From Siphonodentalium dalli (Eukaryota > Mollusca > Scaphopoda > Gadilida > Siphonodentaliidae), in the NCBI GenBank assembly GCA_032622095.1, contig CP136066.1, positions 205,428,978-205,492,977 of the forward strand: a stretch of 64,000 bases of DNA, read 5' to 3'. The notes under the pieces were generated by a model. It ran no database searches. It was not told where the DNA came from and was given only the letters and a program-made list of their open reading frames with translations. The translations under genes and the position numbers were made by a program. This document shows positions 46,342 through 58,238 of this stretch, piece after piece. Positions within the stretch are counted from its first letter, which is position 1; every line of letters starts with the position of its first letter.

Positions 46342-46509
46342 CTACTTAATACCCAGACCTGTTGACTGCATCCTAAAGCTGACAGAAGCAGGATTTTCTC
46401 AGAGGCGACATTAGAATCCTGCATTTGTTTGAAGAAGAAATCCCAGAGGTCACTATCACCGTCCGAGATCGCAGAACAATAAACTGTTGACTTCAGATCT
46501 GGATCGATA
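46342..46509 (-). CDS. M1 aminopeptidase exon (168 nt)
   Basis: Phase 2 in, phase 2 out; acceptor GATTTCAG, donor GTAAGT. Contains DPDLKSTVYCSAI, DGDSDLWDFFFKQM and ALGCSQQVWVLS, the STVYC-AI and LGCSxxxWxLxR signatures of the aminopeptidase N group. The two Cys of this part are likely to form family-conserved disulfides with partners in the adjoining exon. Confidence 0.93.
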
Positions 46510-46537
46510 CTGAAATCGTACATGGAGATTAATTAAA

Positions 46538-46962
46538 TTAAAGGCCCATTTAATTTTCAAGTCACCGATTATTATTTCTATAGTGACTCGATATACAGTT
46601 TTAAAAACAATCTATGCCATAAAAATATAGTTCATCACCATTTGGAACGTCCATGTCTCAGAAAGTGTCCATAGAGTAATAGAAAATGGATGAAATCATA
46701 TAAACTTTTCCACCGTCTCACTCCCAGAATGCAACATAATTCAAACTATGATATAGAGTTATTCCCCTTCCATTGAACATTTTAGACTTTGCAATACAAT
46801 CCAGATGAAAATTAAGCACAGAAAACACCTAATATGGAAGTCTTTACAGTTTATTACACTGGATAAGTTGATACTACAATGTTTCGGAGCTTCCTCTTTC
46901 AAATGGTATATAATATGGCATATATTTTATACAATGTAATTGACAATTAAGTGGGCCTTTAA
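46538..46962. mobile_element. V-family TTAA element, complete
   Basis: TTAA at both ends; tips AGGCCCATTTAATTTTC and AATTAAGTGGGCC. It lies 28 bp upstream of the acceptor of the 46342-46509 exon, so branch point and pyrimidine tract sit in a very short remnant or in the element. Confidence 0.7.
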
Positions 46963-47416
46963 GCTAGAATTTAGATTTATAATTTTTATGGATTTATCGT
47001 TGAGAATGTATCAGGTGAAGGCGATGGTCTGACAATTTAATGCAGCGTAGTGATCGAGAGGACAGAACTCTGCGATTCAGTTTGTGAACAATTTATCGAT
47101 AACTCTAACCAAATCCCATGCAGAGTTCAGTCCCCTGTGCAGGACTTACCGCTGCCAGCACCTGCACGCAATGTGAAGAAATGTAACATATATTTATTTG
47201 AGAATTTTGTATGTTACAATTCATTTTGCATTGTTCCGAGAAACTGAACTGTCCATATTCATTTGAAAATTGTCTAGATCAAACCAGAATGAATTGTAAC
47301 TGACAAAACACTTGAATAAAAAAATGTTAGATTTAAATAGAAAATACACATGCCGGCAGCATTCAGACATAGCGCAGAAAGGGGACTGAACTCTATTTTG
47401 CAGCTTGAACTCTTAC

Positions 47417-47524
47417 TTGTTATTGGCAGGATTATCTCTCCAATGCTTCACCTGGATTGCTGAATAATTCTTGCATGAGTCCACATAGGCACAGGCTGTT
47501 GGGGCCAGGAGGGTCATCAGGTAT
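47417..47524 (-). CDS. M1 aminopeptidase exon (108 nt)
   Basis: Phase 2 in, phase 2 out; acceptor CATTTAG, donor GTAAGA. Codes for YLMTLLAPTACAYVDSCKNY then SAIQVKHWRDNPANN. The two Cys seven residues apart match the conserved C-x(6)-C of the aminopeptidase N helical domain. Confidence 0.92.
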
Positions 47525-47558
47525 CTAAATGGTAAAGTTTATATATTTAACCAAGCTT

Positions 47559-47907
47559 TTAACCCTTTACCCAACAAACCGGCCAAAACCGGCCAAATAA
47601 AGCTTCAACAGCCTAAAATATCTTCGGTCTGTCTCAATAGAACCATACAAATATGGATATCATTGGAACCGGCTCCTTGACCACATTGTGATAGTTACAG
47701 TTATGCCCTGTGCCAATGCATTCTCTTATATATGCGAGTCGACCATTTTGGCCTTTTTACCATTTTTTCTTACATTCTTTAACAATTTTATAATTTTTAA
47801 TGTGTTAAGCCAATGCATTCTCTTATATATGCGAGGCGACCTATGGTCGACTCGCATATATAAGAGAATGCATTGGCACAGGGCCGTTCTGTTGGGTAAA
47901 GGGTTAA
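47559..47907. mobile_element. C-family TTAA composite foldback, left core halved
   Basis: TTAA flanks with CCCTTTACCCAACAAACC and TGTTGGGTAAAGGG tips. The left core palindrome is missing one arm (47706-47745) and the right one is complete. It is only 34 bp upstream of the acceptor of the 47417-47524 exon. Confidence 0.75.
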
Positions 47908-47911
47908 TAGT

Positions 47912-48110
47912 GTCTCTGACATTTGCAGAATGAGGTGCACAGAGGGCTAACATCACTAAATTCGCCATCTGGGGACCTCATTCTGCTTAGGCCTCAACTG
48001 CTATGGGATATCTAGGATCAGAATGAAGATCCCCAGTTGAAGTTGTTAATGTTCACCCATTAGTCACCTCGATTATGCATTTTATCTTCAGTGTATACAT
48101 TTGGGGACCT
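47912..48110. repeat. E-family fragment
   Basis: GACATTTGCAGAATGAGG, CATCTGGGGACCTCATTCTG and CTTAGGCCTCAACTGCTATG. The right module is missing. Confidence 0.5.
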
Positions 48111-48989
48111 GGGAGTTCTAGTTTACGAATGTCGGCTTGTTGTACCGGTATAAGGTTCCCATTTGGGGAAATAGAAGATCTAGGTAGAAGAAAGGAGCTC
48201 GGTTTTAAATTCGGTTATTATTATATATACATTTAAAATGCATTCTACAGTAAATTAGTTTCAATGCGCTTACATCAATCAATAAAAATAAAAATATAAA
48301 AGGTAAGAGTTAAAAAGTAGTAAATGAGAATTAAAAATTAATAACGACCATCTGCATGTGACTAAGAAATTACTAAAAAAAATTAAAAAACCAACGACCA
48401 TAAGCATGCGACTTATAATTAAAAGAGAATACTAACATAAATTAAAAAATAGTTAAATTTATGAAAAAAGCTTATGGCTAAAAATTTATTTTAAAAAGAA
48501 AAAAGCAAAAAAACAGACAACAAGGTTAACCAAAGAAATAGATAAAAATACTATCAACAAAATTAAATGAATAAAAAAAGTTACCGAAAACAGTCACAAG
48601 TAAGTAAATTGTGAAAGATTAAATGTCGCAGTTAAAGTTGAGTAGTAGGTTTAACACCGAAGCAAATTATGAACAGGTGAGAATTAGATTTGAGAATTAA
48701 GCTGCTTTCACAGACCTGCGGCTGACGCATGCTATATATAGCCACATTAGTATATATCGGTACTTCTGAGTTTATTTTGATGGTGGACAAGGAAGTTCTT
48801 GAAATATATAAGTTAAGGGCTCTGTCCATACGAACATTTCATCTTGTAACTATATATGTGGATTCACACATTTGACAGTTCTGTGGTAGCTTGGAGAAAA
48901 GACTGCAATATATGCGCAGTCTTCACATGGTAGGAGGCACCAGGGCTGACTGTTTATGATGCATAACAGGGAATTTCCTCCGGGTGTTG
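48111..48989. other. AT-rich intron, no feature recognised
   Basis: A long A-rich stretch (48280-48600) with AACGACCATxxGCATG repeated twice. No exon signature. Confidence 0.4.
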
Positions 48990-49585
48990 AATACTGGATC
49001 ATGTCATGAATCTCTACTCTGGCAAATGCCCGTAGAGATCCATATTCCACCATATTTCTCATGTACCATACATTATATTGGCTGAGAATAAAAGCATTAC
49101 TTACTTATATACCGGTACAAAACCTGGGTACTTTTTTATATTCTGACCCGTTCTGACAGGTAACTTTATAAAATTTAACAAACACGGCAGGGATTATATT
49201 TCTTTGTCAATACTTGTTTCTCAATAATCTACTTCTGGTGGAGGTCCCAGCTCGAGATTGCATGTTTTTCTGTGACCTTTGTGAGCCGAATTCGCAATAA
49301 GTTTTGAATTAATTACCAAAGAATAATTCCATAATAATTATTGTAAGCAACGAAATGCAAAATCGCCCACAAAGTCACTTAAGTCGTGTCATTTCGAGTT
49401 GGGGCCTTTTTTCACCCACAGTGAAGTACATTATTAAGGAACAGGAAATAACTAATATATTCCCCGTGTTATTTTTCGACTTTATAAGGTTCCCTGTCAA
49501 AACTTCAAAACATTCCCAGGTTTTGTACTGCATGGTGGAATATGGATCTCTATGGGGGTTAGCCAGAGTAAAGATTTGTGGCACG
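48990..49585. mobile_element. J-family long inverted-repeat element
   Basis: The left part (GTCATGAATCTCTACTCTGG, GTAGAGATCCATATTCCACC) is matched in inverse at the right (GGTGGAATATGGATCTCTA, AGCCAGAGTAAAGATT). Inner segments with GGTACCCAGGTTTTG-like, GGGAACCT and CTCACAAAAGTCAC also pair. Several related loci exist in this gene. No transposase frame. Confidence 0.6.
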
Positions 49586-49758
49586 ATCTAAATAGAGGAT
49601 CTACAACGAGTCCCCAGTTTATAGCGGAATTTACAAAACGAGTCCAGTAAATTAGGTCTGGACCGAGCCTTTGGCGAGGTCCAGACCTAATTTACTGGAC
49701 GAGTTTTGTAATTTCCGTTATAAACTGGGGACGAGTTGTAGATTCTATTTATTACATG
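49585..49758. mobile_element. Foldback with TCTATTTATTACATG-type end
   Basis: GATCTACAACGAGTCCCCAG and AAAACGAGTCCAGTAAATTA pair with their inverses around GAGCCTTTGGC. It abuts the J element. Confidence 0.65.
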
Positions 49759-50188
49759 ATCCAAAACATCGACAAAACAAACTTAAATCGACAAATGTGA
49801 CGCGAAATTAACGTCGGCTTCTATAAGGCATGCGATGACATTTCACGTAACTATTCGTTGTTTGCCCGCGTAACGAAATAGTCCCAGATAAATACAGACT
49901 TTTTAACGCATTTAATGGCGTATATTTAATGACATAACTTTTCAAACTCTTCATTTGTAATAGTTTGTTGGAAAAATATTGGAAGCCATGCATAGTATTT
50001 TGAGACGTAGCGTACGGAATGTTAACAGGTCGACAAACCGGAAGTCAAAGGTCACCTGGCACTATTTCCTGTTATTAAACGAACGTTTAATATCACAATT
50101 TATAGAATGGGTCTATTGAATGGAATAAAGGTAGGATCATGTAATAAATGACTATATCAACCCTTTGAATACTGAAATGCATACTCAC

Positions 50189-50268
50189 TTTTTTAGATGT
50201 GGCTGCCCTGCTGGATTCTCCATATCGAGTCTCTCAAATGGAGGCGTGACCTTTGATTTTATGAATTT
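50189..50268 (-). CDS. M1 aminopeptidase exon (80 nt)
   Basis: Phase 0 in, phase 2 out; acceptor CATCTGTAG, donor GTGAGT. Codes for KFIKSKVTPPFERLDMENPA then GQPHLK, the family's Y-x-K-x-V-x-P-x-F helix. Confidence 0.9.
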
Positions 50269-50599
50269 CTACAGATGGAAATCATAGATAATTATATACT
50301 TATTGTAATTAATGTTGGATATTTGTCGCTAAAACACACAATCTGATTAGCCGAGAACTTCTAACTTTAGTATAGTTGGATATATGTCGCTAAAACACAA
50401 TCTGATTGGCCGAGAACTGATAACTTTAGCAAGTCGGCTTGTTTACAAACTGTTTTCAAGTTCGAATTCCCAAATAGCTAACAAAACGGAGTTTGTTTAT
50501 TTTATAATTGGGTGAAAGCTTTTTAATTACTGCTTGAAACTTTCAATTACATCAACAAATATGAACTGATTTTCCCCAAAGTTGGAAACTTATTAACAC

Positions 50600-50858
50600 T
50601 TAACCCTTCCATGACTGGAGCTTTTTTTTTTGGAAAACCCCGTGCCAATACATTCTATTATATATGCGAGTCTCCCATAGGCAGCCTTGCATACATAATA
50701 GAATATATTGGCCTAGCAATATTTACCCTGACCTTGTGAGCCAATGCATTCTCTTATATATGCAAGACTCCCTGTGGGAGACTCACATATATAAGAGCAC
50801 GCACTGTCACATAATCTATAATGCTGCACCAGCGCAGGTCGCGTCACAAAAGGGTTAA
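50600..50858. mobile_element. D-family TTAA composite foldback
   Basis: TTAA flanks. Tip CCCTTCCATGACTGGAGC; two degenerate cores (CCAATACATTCTATTATATA and CCAATGCATTCTCTTATATA types) with CCCATAGGCAGCC and CCCTGTGGGAGACTC centres. The right tip is diverged. Confidence 0.6.
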
Positions 50859-51226
50859 TTCATGATGGAGCATCTTTTCCCTGAAAGATCTCTACTGATT
50901 CAGGGTATACATGTACACTAACAGTTTGAGTCAGAGAGCCTCTGTTACTCGGAAATATTTTGTTTTCATTTTGTTTTCCCAGAAGTGGGACAGGAACTGT
51001 CTCTATTTTGAGAACATTACAGCACTTTTGATTATAAATCTATCTGTTAAACCACATATTACTGACACAAAATTTGACATAACAGTAAAGTACCAATATA
51101 TAAGACATGGTTCTTAACTCTTCGAATTGAGAAGTCGACATGTCCCCAAAATGTGGCAAACAATGCGAAAAATAAAGCATAGTGTTACAATAATCATATT
51201 CCTATAATAAATCCCTACATTTTGAT

Positions 51227-51691
51227 ATATGTGACCCGCCATATCAAATCCAGTCATAAGTCGGGATTTTTTAACCCTGTGCCAATGCATTCTCTTATAT
51301 ATGCGAGTCGACCATAGGTCGCCTCGCATATATAAGAGTATGCATTGGCCTAACAATTTTTTATCATTTTTTAAAAATAAATGTTTCTTACAATTTTTAG
51401 GACATAAAATATAAAATATCCATTACCCTGCAGGGAGCCCCACACATATATAGAAGCATATAGAAGAGTGTCGTCTGCTCATGTTTGTCTGGGGCTCTGT
51501 ATGGGTGAAATTATAAAATTGTTAAAGAATACAAGAAAAAATTATTAAAATTGTAAAAAATTGTTAGGCCAATGCATTCTCTTATATATGCGAGGCGACC
51601 TATGGTCTACTCGCATATATAAGAGAATGCATTGGCACAGGGTAAAAATAATCCTGACTTACGACTGGATTTGATATGGCAGGTCACATAT
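51227..51691. mobile_element. A-family composite foldback, complete
   Basis: Ends ATATGTGACCCGCCATATC with AGTCGGGATTTTT and inverse. A full core palindrome sits at each inner end (51284-51352, 51569-51640), and the centre contains CCCTGCAGGGAGCCCCACAC. No coding capacity. Confidence 0.8.
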
Positions 51692-51708
51692 GGATGAACC
51701 ATGTTCAG

Positions 51709-52068
51709 TAAGCGACAGTGGAGATATCTTCCCTGAAACCAATGGAGACAGTCGATAAAAAAAATATGGTCGAACAAGACTCAGGGCCGGTCTCACGGCC
51801 ATTATACAAAACCGAGCCACATTTTTCGCCAGTCTCCGGTGGTTTCATGGGAGATATCTCCACTAGCGTATGCTGTTAATTAATGGCTAATCAATATACC
51901 AAAATAAAGGAAAATATTCCAGATATTCGATTATTCTATCAATATTCTAATATTATTGTCATTATGGTCTGCTAAGTGACCAAACAGAGTCTTGTTCGAC
52001 CACTTTTTGTCCGGTCTCCAGTGGTTCTCAATGCGTTCATAGAATGTATCTCCACTGTCGCCTGCTGT
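51709..52068. mobile_element. Foldback with GCGACAGTGGAGATA ends
   Basis: AAGCGACAGTGGAGATATCT and GTCGAACAAGACTC at the left match GAGTCTTGTTCGACC and the right end in inverse. A related fragment lies at 53870-53930. Confidence 0.55.
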
Positions 52069-52330
52069 AATGGTTGACTCATACAACAAAATGAAGGGAA
52101 TTATTCAAGGAATATGACTATTTCATTACTATTTTTTAGGTTTCGTGTATTGCTGCATTTCTGATCACGGGTTTGACGACATGAGGAAATTCTACATTTC
52201 GGGAGTAAGGAAAATTGTCGTATATATAGGTACCTTTAGTGTTATGCTGTGTTATGACTAATTTTGTGCCAGGGACCTGTGTGTTAAACCACTTTTATAG
52301 CACGGTGGGGAATCACGTGGTTTCGCAGTT

Positions 52331-52428
52331 GATGACGACGATGACGGCGATGAGGACGAAGACAATGATGATGATGACGACGATGATGATGATGATGATG
52401 ACAACGATGATGAAGAACACGACGAATA
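52331..52428. repeat. GAT/GAC trinucleotide repeat
   Basis: Impure (GAT)n/(GAC)n tract of about 98 bp. Apparent Ser/Met/His-rich frames are artefacts. Confidence 0.85.
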
Positions 52429-52432
52429 ACAC

Positions 52433-52681
52433 TTAACCCTTTGAGTGCCAGGTCCGATTTTGGTATCAACACATATACCCTGTGCCAATGCATTCTCTTA
52501 TATATGCGAGTCGACCATAGGTCGCCTCGCATATATAAGAGAATGCATTGGCCTAACATTTTTTTTTTTTTTTTTTTTTACAATTTTTTACAATTTTAAT
52601 AATTTATTCTTATATTCTTTAACAGACTTATTTTGTATGTTTAGGGCCGATGAGATCGGCCCCTGGCACTCAAAGGGTTAA
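52433..52681. mobile_element. B-family TTAA composite foldback
   Basis: TTAA flanks; tips CCCTTTGAGTGCCAGG and inverse; one core palindrome at 52484-52553; right GGGCCGATGAGATCGGCCC. Reverse-oriented twin of 41156-41402. Confidence 0.8.
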
Positions 52682-52892
52682 CACGGACCATGACTGCCAA
52701 ACGTAACGGCCATACTAACATTTAGTGCATAGATCTGTACATATGTTTTTCACTCTGTATTGCATACAAATTATGATTGAGTGATATAAAGCAATTCAAT
52801 CACAGTACTACATATTCACAATGTCCAAGGCGAACACAAGCTAATATATGAGGAAATGACACAAAACGTAGCCATTTGATTGTTATGACCAT

Positions 52893-53350
52893 ATATGTGA
52901 CCCGCCATATCAAATCCAGTCGGAAGTCTGGATTTTTTTACCCTGTGCCAATGCATTCTCTTATATATGCGACCATAGGTCGCCTCGCATATACAAGAGA
53001 ATGCATTGGCCTAACAATTTTTACAATTTTAATAATTTGTTCTTGTATTCTTTAACAATTTTATAATTTCACCCATACAGAGCCCCAGACAAACATGTGC
53101 AGACGACACTCTTCTATATGCTTCTATATATGTGTGGGGCTCCCTGCAGGGTAATGGATGTTTTTTATTTTATGTCCTAAAAATTGTAAGAAACATTTAT
53201 TTAAAAAACATGATAACAAATTGTTAGGCCAATGCATTCTCTTATATATGCGAGGCGACCAATGGTCGACTCGCATATATAAGAGAATGCATTGGTACAG
53301 GGTAAAAAAAATCCCGACTTCCGACTGGATTTGATATGGCGGGTCATATA
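52893..53350. mobile_element. A-family composite foldback
   Basis: GTGACCCGCCATATC ends and inverse. Two core palindromes, the left with a shortened centre; centre block GTGTGGGGCTCCCTGCAGGG. Confidence 0.78.
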
Positions 53351-53615
53351 TGCACGTTTATTTTTTAAAACAATTGATACCCTATATTCAGTATCTTATA
53401 AATTTGAAATTTCCACTTTTTCATGCTACAATTACCTAACTCAACAATATACTGTGTAAATAGTAATCTGTAGTTTCAACTGATCCTTTAGTTGCATGTT
53501 CAATTGTCCTATAGGCAAAATTATGTCTCATCAAATAATATGGGGATATTCTCATCTTGGAAACAGGGGTCCCCAAAAAATAAATAGTCTTACTAGCATC
53601 AAACAGATAACGTAC

Positions 53616-53763
53616 CATGAATTTACCATAGAGTGGGGTTCGCTGCAACATCCTCTTCACGTACCCGATCTCTGTCATAGCAGCGTACCATGGCACATAG
53701 TCATTCTCGTCATGTAGATAGGTCAGCGTGTCCATAGCAATATCTTGATCAGCGTGCCCAGAC
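53616..53763 (-). CDS. M1 aminopeptidase exon (148 nt)
   Basis: Phase 2 in, phase 0 out; acceptor TATATGTAG, donor GTACGT. Codes for SGHADQDIAMDTLTYLHDEN then DYVPWYAAMTEIGYVKRMLQ and RTPLYGKFM. DYVPWYAAM corresponds to the highly conserved Y-x-P-W-x-A segment of the family. Confidence 0.94.
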
Positions 53764-54745
53764 CTACATATATACTTTGTATGAATACAGTATGATAATA
53801 TACAATTATAACCCAATTTCTGTATCCCTGTCTTTTGCATATTATCCTATTATCCAAACTGAACCTTGTTCGACAACTTTCTTTCGCCAGTTTCCAGTGG
53901 TTTTCAGGGGCACTCTATCAGCTCCCAGACTTTGGGGGTGTCAGTTTGGAAATTTCCAACACTTGGAAAGCTTGAGGCCAGTCTATAGATGCTAGGATTT
54001 TGCAATTTTCATGTTCAGATTTCAAAATGTTCCGTTCAGCACGGTGTGCCCTTGTCCTCCCATGTGGACAGTCATAATTTAAGAAAAACAAATCGAGGTG
54101 TGAATATTTTTGGAGTTAGACCACCAGATGTTTGGATTTTGCAATGTTGAAGTTCAAATCTCATATTGGGTTGGCACAGTGGATTCTGTTCCCAGATCAC
54201 AAGATTAATGATCCATTCAGAAGATGATACCATCCAGGTCTGTCATATTTATGGAGTAAAATTTGTATAAGTGTCCATTGTACAAATTCAAATTTCTTAT
54301 TGAAATGGACATACCAGGTATCGATCGGAATGGCACAAATGTCCTTGTGATCTAAATCAACTCAGATAGCTATATCGGTGTATGCACTTGTCATTATACC
54401 AACAACAGTAACACACCTGGTCAAGTGGTCCTGCTAATATGGGCTATGATGCTGGTGTTCCTGCTGAATTGCAATGATGCGGGTAGGGCAAACTGATGCC
54501 ATTACGAAAAGTACTGTTATTTTTTCTAAAGTTGTCATTTTCGCGGTGTTTGGCTAATCCGAGCGATTTGACAAAAAAAAAACAGTCTGTATGAAACATC
54601 AAGAATATAAATATTTTTGAAAAATTTAGTAATGCCTGCGCTGGTGTTTCTAAAATGATGTAATTAATCATCTTGATTATTTGTCGATTTTCAACAACTA
54701 ATACAACCAGTATTAAAACATTTCGCAATAAATATGTTTTTGAAT
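53764..54745. other. Intron, no exon recognised
   Basis: A GTTCGAC...CCAGTTTCCAGTGG fragment (53868-53925) matches the 51709-52068 family. The rest is unassigned. Confidence 0.4.
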
Positions 54746-54755
54746 GCTTGATACC

Positions 54756-54904
54756 AAGCCTTGAAATAGGGTGTTTGTCATTTGCAGAATGAGGTCCCCA
54801 GAGGGTGAATTTAGTGATGCTACCCTGCATAGTGGGCTAGCATCACTAAATTCACCCTCTGGGGACATCATCCTGCAAATGGCAGACACCCTATTTCAAG
54901 GCTT
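54756..54904. mobile_element. E-family foldback, minimal single-module copy
   Basis: 149-bp palindrome, AAGCCTTGAAATAGGG to CCCTATTTCAAGGCTT, flanked by GCTTGATACC (54746-54755) and GCTTGATACG (54905-54914), a 9/10 match. It shows that one module is the unit of the larger E copies. Confidence 0.8.
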
Positions 54905-54989
54905 GCTTGATACGCATAATGGCTTTTCCTGGATATGTTCTGATTATCAGAACAGGGTACAAAAAGACAAAATATAAAGGTACTTTTTG

Positions 54990-55389
54990 TTAACCCTTTA
55001 CCCAACAGAAGGGCCCTGTGCCAATGCATTCTCTTATATATGCGAGTCGACCATAGGTCGCCTCGCATATATAAGAGAATGCATTGGCTTAACACATTAA
55101 AAATTATAAAATTGTTAAAGAATGTAAGAAAAAATGGTAAAAAGTGTTAAAAAAAGATTTTTTTTAGGCCAATGCATTCTCTTATATATGCGAGGCGACA
55201 TATGGTCGACTCGCATATATAAGAGAATGCATTGGCACAGGGCATAACTGTAACTATCACAATGTGGTCAAGGAGCCGGTTCCAATGATATCCATATTTG
55301 TATGGTTCTATTGAGACAGACCGAAGATATTTTAGGCTGTTGAAGCTTTATTTGGCCGGTTTTGGCCGGTTTGTTGGGTAAAGGGTTAA
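54990..55389. mobile_element. C-family TTAA composite foldback, complete
   Basis: TTAA at both ends, 400 bp, same orientation and organisation as 19353-19750 with very few differences; probably recent copies of one source. Confidence 0.8.
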
Positions 55390-55496
55390 CAGCATCAGTA
55401 TTCCCTAAAAGCGTCATAGCAATTTAGCAGGACCAGTTGACCAGGGGTGGATGTATGCACCTGTCATTATACCAACAACAAGAGACAAGCCTTCAA

Positions 55497-55907
55497 ATAG
55501 TGTGTCTGACATTTGCAGAGTGTGAATTTGGTGATGCTACCCTGCATAATGGGCTAGCATAACCACATTCACCATTCAGAGACCTCATTCTGCTTAGGCC
55601 CCTTCTTTTGGGAAGTCTCAAATTAACAGTTTTTAGTTACTTTTTCCCTTCTGTTCGGTTTCTATATCCCCCAATTTTCACAAGATTAAATACAATATGA
55701 GTTGACTAATGGGTGAATATCACCAACTTCAACTGGGGAACTTCAATCTGATCCTATATAGGACTCTCATAGCAGTTGTTTTATAAGGAGAATGGGGTTT
55801 CCAGATGGTGAATTTAGTGACAATATCCAGCTGTGTGGGATAGCGTCACTAAGTTCACCCCCTGGGAACCTCATTTTGCTAATATCAGACACACTATATC
55901 AAGGCTT
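55497..55907. mobile_element. E-family foldback, diverged
   Basis: AAGCCTTCAAATAGTGTGTC start and AGACACACTATATCAAGGCTT end; interior modules degenerate. Confidence 0.5.
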
Positions 55908-56023
55908 TAAAATAGGAAGGTCAGAGACGTGAATGGCATGGCGACAGGGGTGGGAGAAATTTGTTGCTTTTATATTTTCCTAGTTTCCAAGAGATGGAAA
56001 GCTTGAGGTATAAGTTGGGATAT

Positions 56024-56160
56024 AAATAGAACCGCATGAGTGTCTGGATTTTGACAAAATTATCGCACGAGATTTGTTGGCGGAGCGATACCTCGAGTGC
56101 GGGACAATTCGTCAATTGCGATAATTCGTCAAAATCCAGACACTCATGCGGTTCTATTTT
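56024..56160. mobile_element. Foldback with AATAGAACCGCATGAG arms
   Basis: AATAGAACCGCATGAGTGTC and TGGATTTTGACxAATTATCG at the left pair with the right arm around a loop containing GGCGGAGCGATACC. Confidence 0.7.
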
Positions 56161-56649
56161 TATTACATAATCTCCGTATCAGAGTAAGTTGACTCACAAT
56201 CGTACATCTCCGGTACAGAAAATGTGAATTTAATTGAGTTTTAACGGAATTTTAGAGTTAACGCAACAATCAGACAGGGAGCCTGTCTATCCGCGAGTGT
56301 CCTTGCCCCATCTTTAATGATGCGTTTGAAATTAAATTCTGTGCCTCGACAAACATATTCTTGAAATGAAACTATACTTGAATGAATCATCTCATCGATC
56401 GATCGCTTATTTTTTCTTTATTGTCGTGATTGAAAAAGTAAAGATAATAACGGCGAGAACCAGTCTAACAACACTGAATGAAAGAGTTCCGTCGACAGAT
56501 TGCACTAGTGCGATTCTGAGAATTATCACACCCTGGAAACTCGTGCGATCATGCGAATTACGTTGATAGATATGTAATAAATTACAACATATGAGAGGGG
56601 GGAAATGGAATATACACGTCACTGAGGAATATACATGTGGTAATAATTA

Positions 56650-57005
56650 GAGATGGGGTCTATCTCTTCCTAAAACAAGTTTTATATAGTTTCCTGGTTA
56701 TAAAATAATAAACATGAATCAATTGCCCCTGTCTGGAAATACTTCTATCAATTAATATTGATTTTGTTAGAATTTTTTCTGGTATATTATACATACAATC
56801 AATTTGGGACATGTAACAGCTCGTATTTGTCAAGAGCGTAGAATACGGGATAACTCTATCTGAAAGTTCTAAAAATAGTAACGAAAAATTATCCAAATTG
56901 ATTATCGCATTATATAAGAAAATATTGATACAAAATTAATTTTAATTGATGGAAGCATTTCCGGACAGGTTATTTTATACCCCAGAAACTATATAAAACA
57001 TACTG
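56650..57005. mobile_element. Element with TCTATCTCTTCC end
   Basis: GGTCTATCTCTTCC, ATATAGTTTCCTGG and ATAAAATAATA at the left; TATTTTATACC and CAGAAACTATATAAAAC at the right. Related to 30270-30670. Confidence 0.45.
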
Positions 57006-57017
57006 AATTTAACTTAC

Positions 57018-57073
57018 TTGGCCAGATTCCACGCGTCATTAATAACTTGGGCTCTGTTGATGTTCCCAATTAC
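57018..57073 (-). CDS. M1 aminopeptidase exon (56 nt)
   Basis: Phase 0 in, phase 2 out; acceptor TTTTTTTTAG, donor GTAAGT. Codes for VIGNINRAQVINDAWNLA. RAQVINDAWNLA is the near-invariant R-x-Q-x-x-x-D-x-x-x-L motif that follows the beta-sandwich domain in M1 enzymes. Confidence 0.93.
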
Positions 57074-57519
57074 CTAAAAAAAAAATCAGAAAATGAACAT
57101 GCAATCTCGCTATATTTTAAAATTGATAACGAGCATTTGATGTCCATCACAGACTCTGCATGCATTCTTAAAACAAATGTGAAATTCAATTCTACACAAT
57201 ATGTTTTAAATTTGATCTTAAACAAAATTGTGTAGAAATTGTGTAGACATGGCATGTGTCGGTGGAATTTCCTCAACATTGAATATGAGTGAATATGTGT
57301 GTGTATCATAGTTATTAGATGAGATGTGTTCTATTGGAGACACAAAACCCCGCAAAGGCTTCCACATATGCATAACACAACATTGGCAGCAGTTTTAAAA
57401 TTTGTTATACACTGTTTATATCAAACTGAACAGCACATAATTGTGTAGCACAAAGTTTTAAGGCTGCTGTGAGATTTTAAATATGGTAGATTTTACGAGG
57501 TTTGTGTTGCTAATAGAAC

Positions 57520-57918
57520 ATATGTGACCCGCCATATCAAATCCAGTCGGAGGTCGGGATTTTTTTACCCTGTGCCAATGCATTCTCTTATATATGCGAG
57601 TCGACCATAGGTCGCCTCGCATATACAAGAGAATGCATTGGCCTAACAATTTTTTACAATTTTAATAATTTGTTCTTGTATTCTTTAACAATTTTATAAT
57701 TTCACCCATACAGAGCCCCAGACAAACATGTGCAGACGACACTCTTCTATATGCTTCTATATATGTGTGGGGCTCCCTGCAGGGTAATGGATGTTTTTTA
57801 TTTTATGTCCTAAAAATTGTAAGAAACATTTATTTAAAAAACATGATAACAAATTGTTAGGCCAATGCATTCTCTTATATATGCGAGGCGACTGGATTTG
57901 ATATGGCGGGTCACATAT
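57520..57918. mobile_element. A-family composite foldback, right core halved
   Basis: GTGACCCGCCATATC ends. The left core is complete; the right core (57863-57893) stops after one arm and joins directly to ACTGGATTTGATATGGCGGG. Confidence 0.75.
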
Positions 57919-57971
57919 CTCATCTACCAACTATAATATTCAATGTTGAGAAAATTCCACTGACACATATA

Positions 57972-58098
57972 CAGTAATACCCTAAATAATCGACTCCTTA
58001 ACCACAGCAGAATTATGGGTAATTTTTCAGGATTTAGTCAGAAATATTGCTTGTTGCCATTCATCGGAAAGCTCTCACGATTATTTAGGGCGTTACTG
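57972..58098. mobile_element. R1 foldback MITE copy 11, right arm collapsed
   Basis: Left arm intact to GGAAAGCTCTCA, then only CGATTATTTAGGGCGTTACTG of the right end. TA flanks kept. Confidence 0.8.
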
Positions 58099-58238
58099 TA
58101 TGTCATGTGTCATTTCTAAACAGTTTTGTTTAAGATCAAATTAAAAATATATCATGTAGAATTTATATTAAGAGTCAGAGCGACCACAAATTTCCTTCGT
58201 CTTTGTTAGATCATGCCACGAATCTCTGTGCCCATAGA

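Noticed and set aside
52236..52488. Ser-, His- or Met-rich frames
   Set aside because: Artefacts of the GAT/GAC trinucleotide repeat.
17371..57649. Many short frames reading QCILLYMRGDLWSTRIYKRM or similar
   Set aside because: All are translations of the shared palindromic core of the composite foldbacks, found in both orientations.
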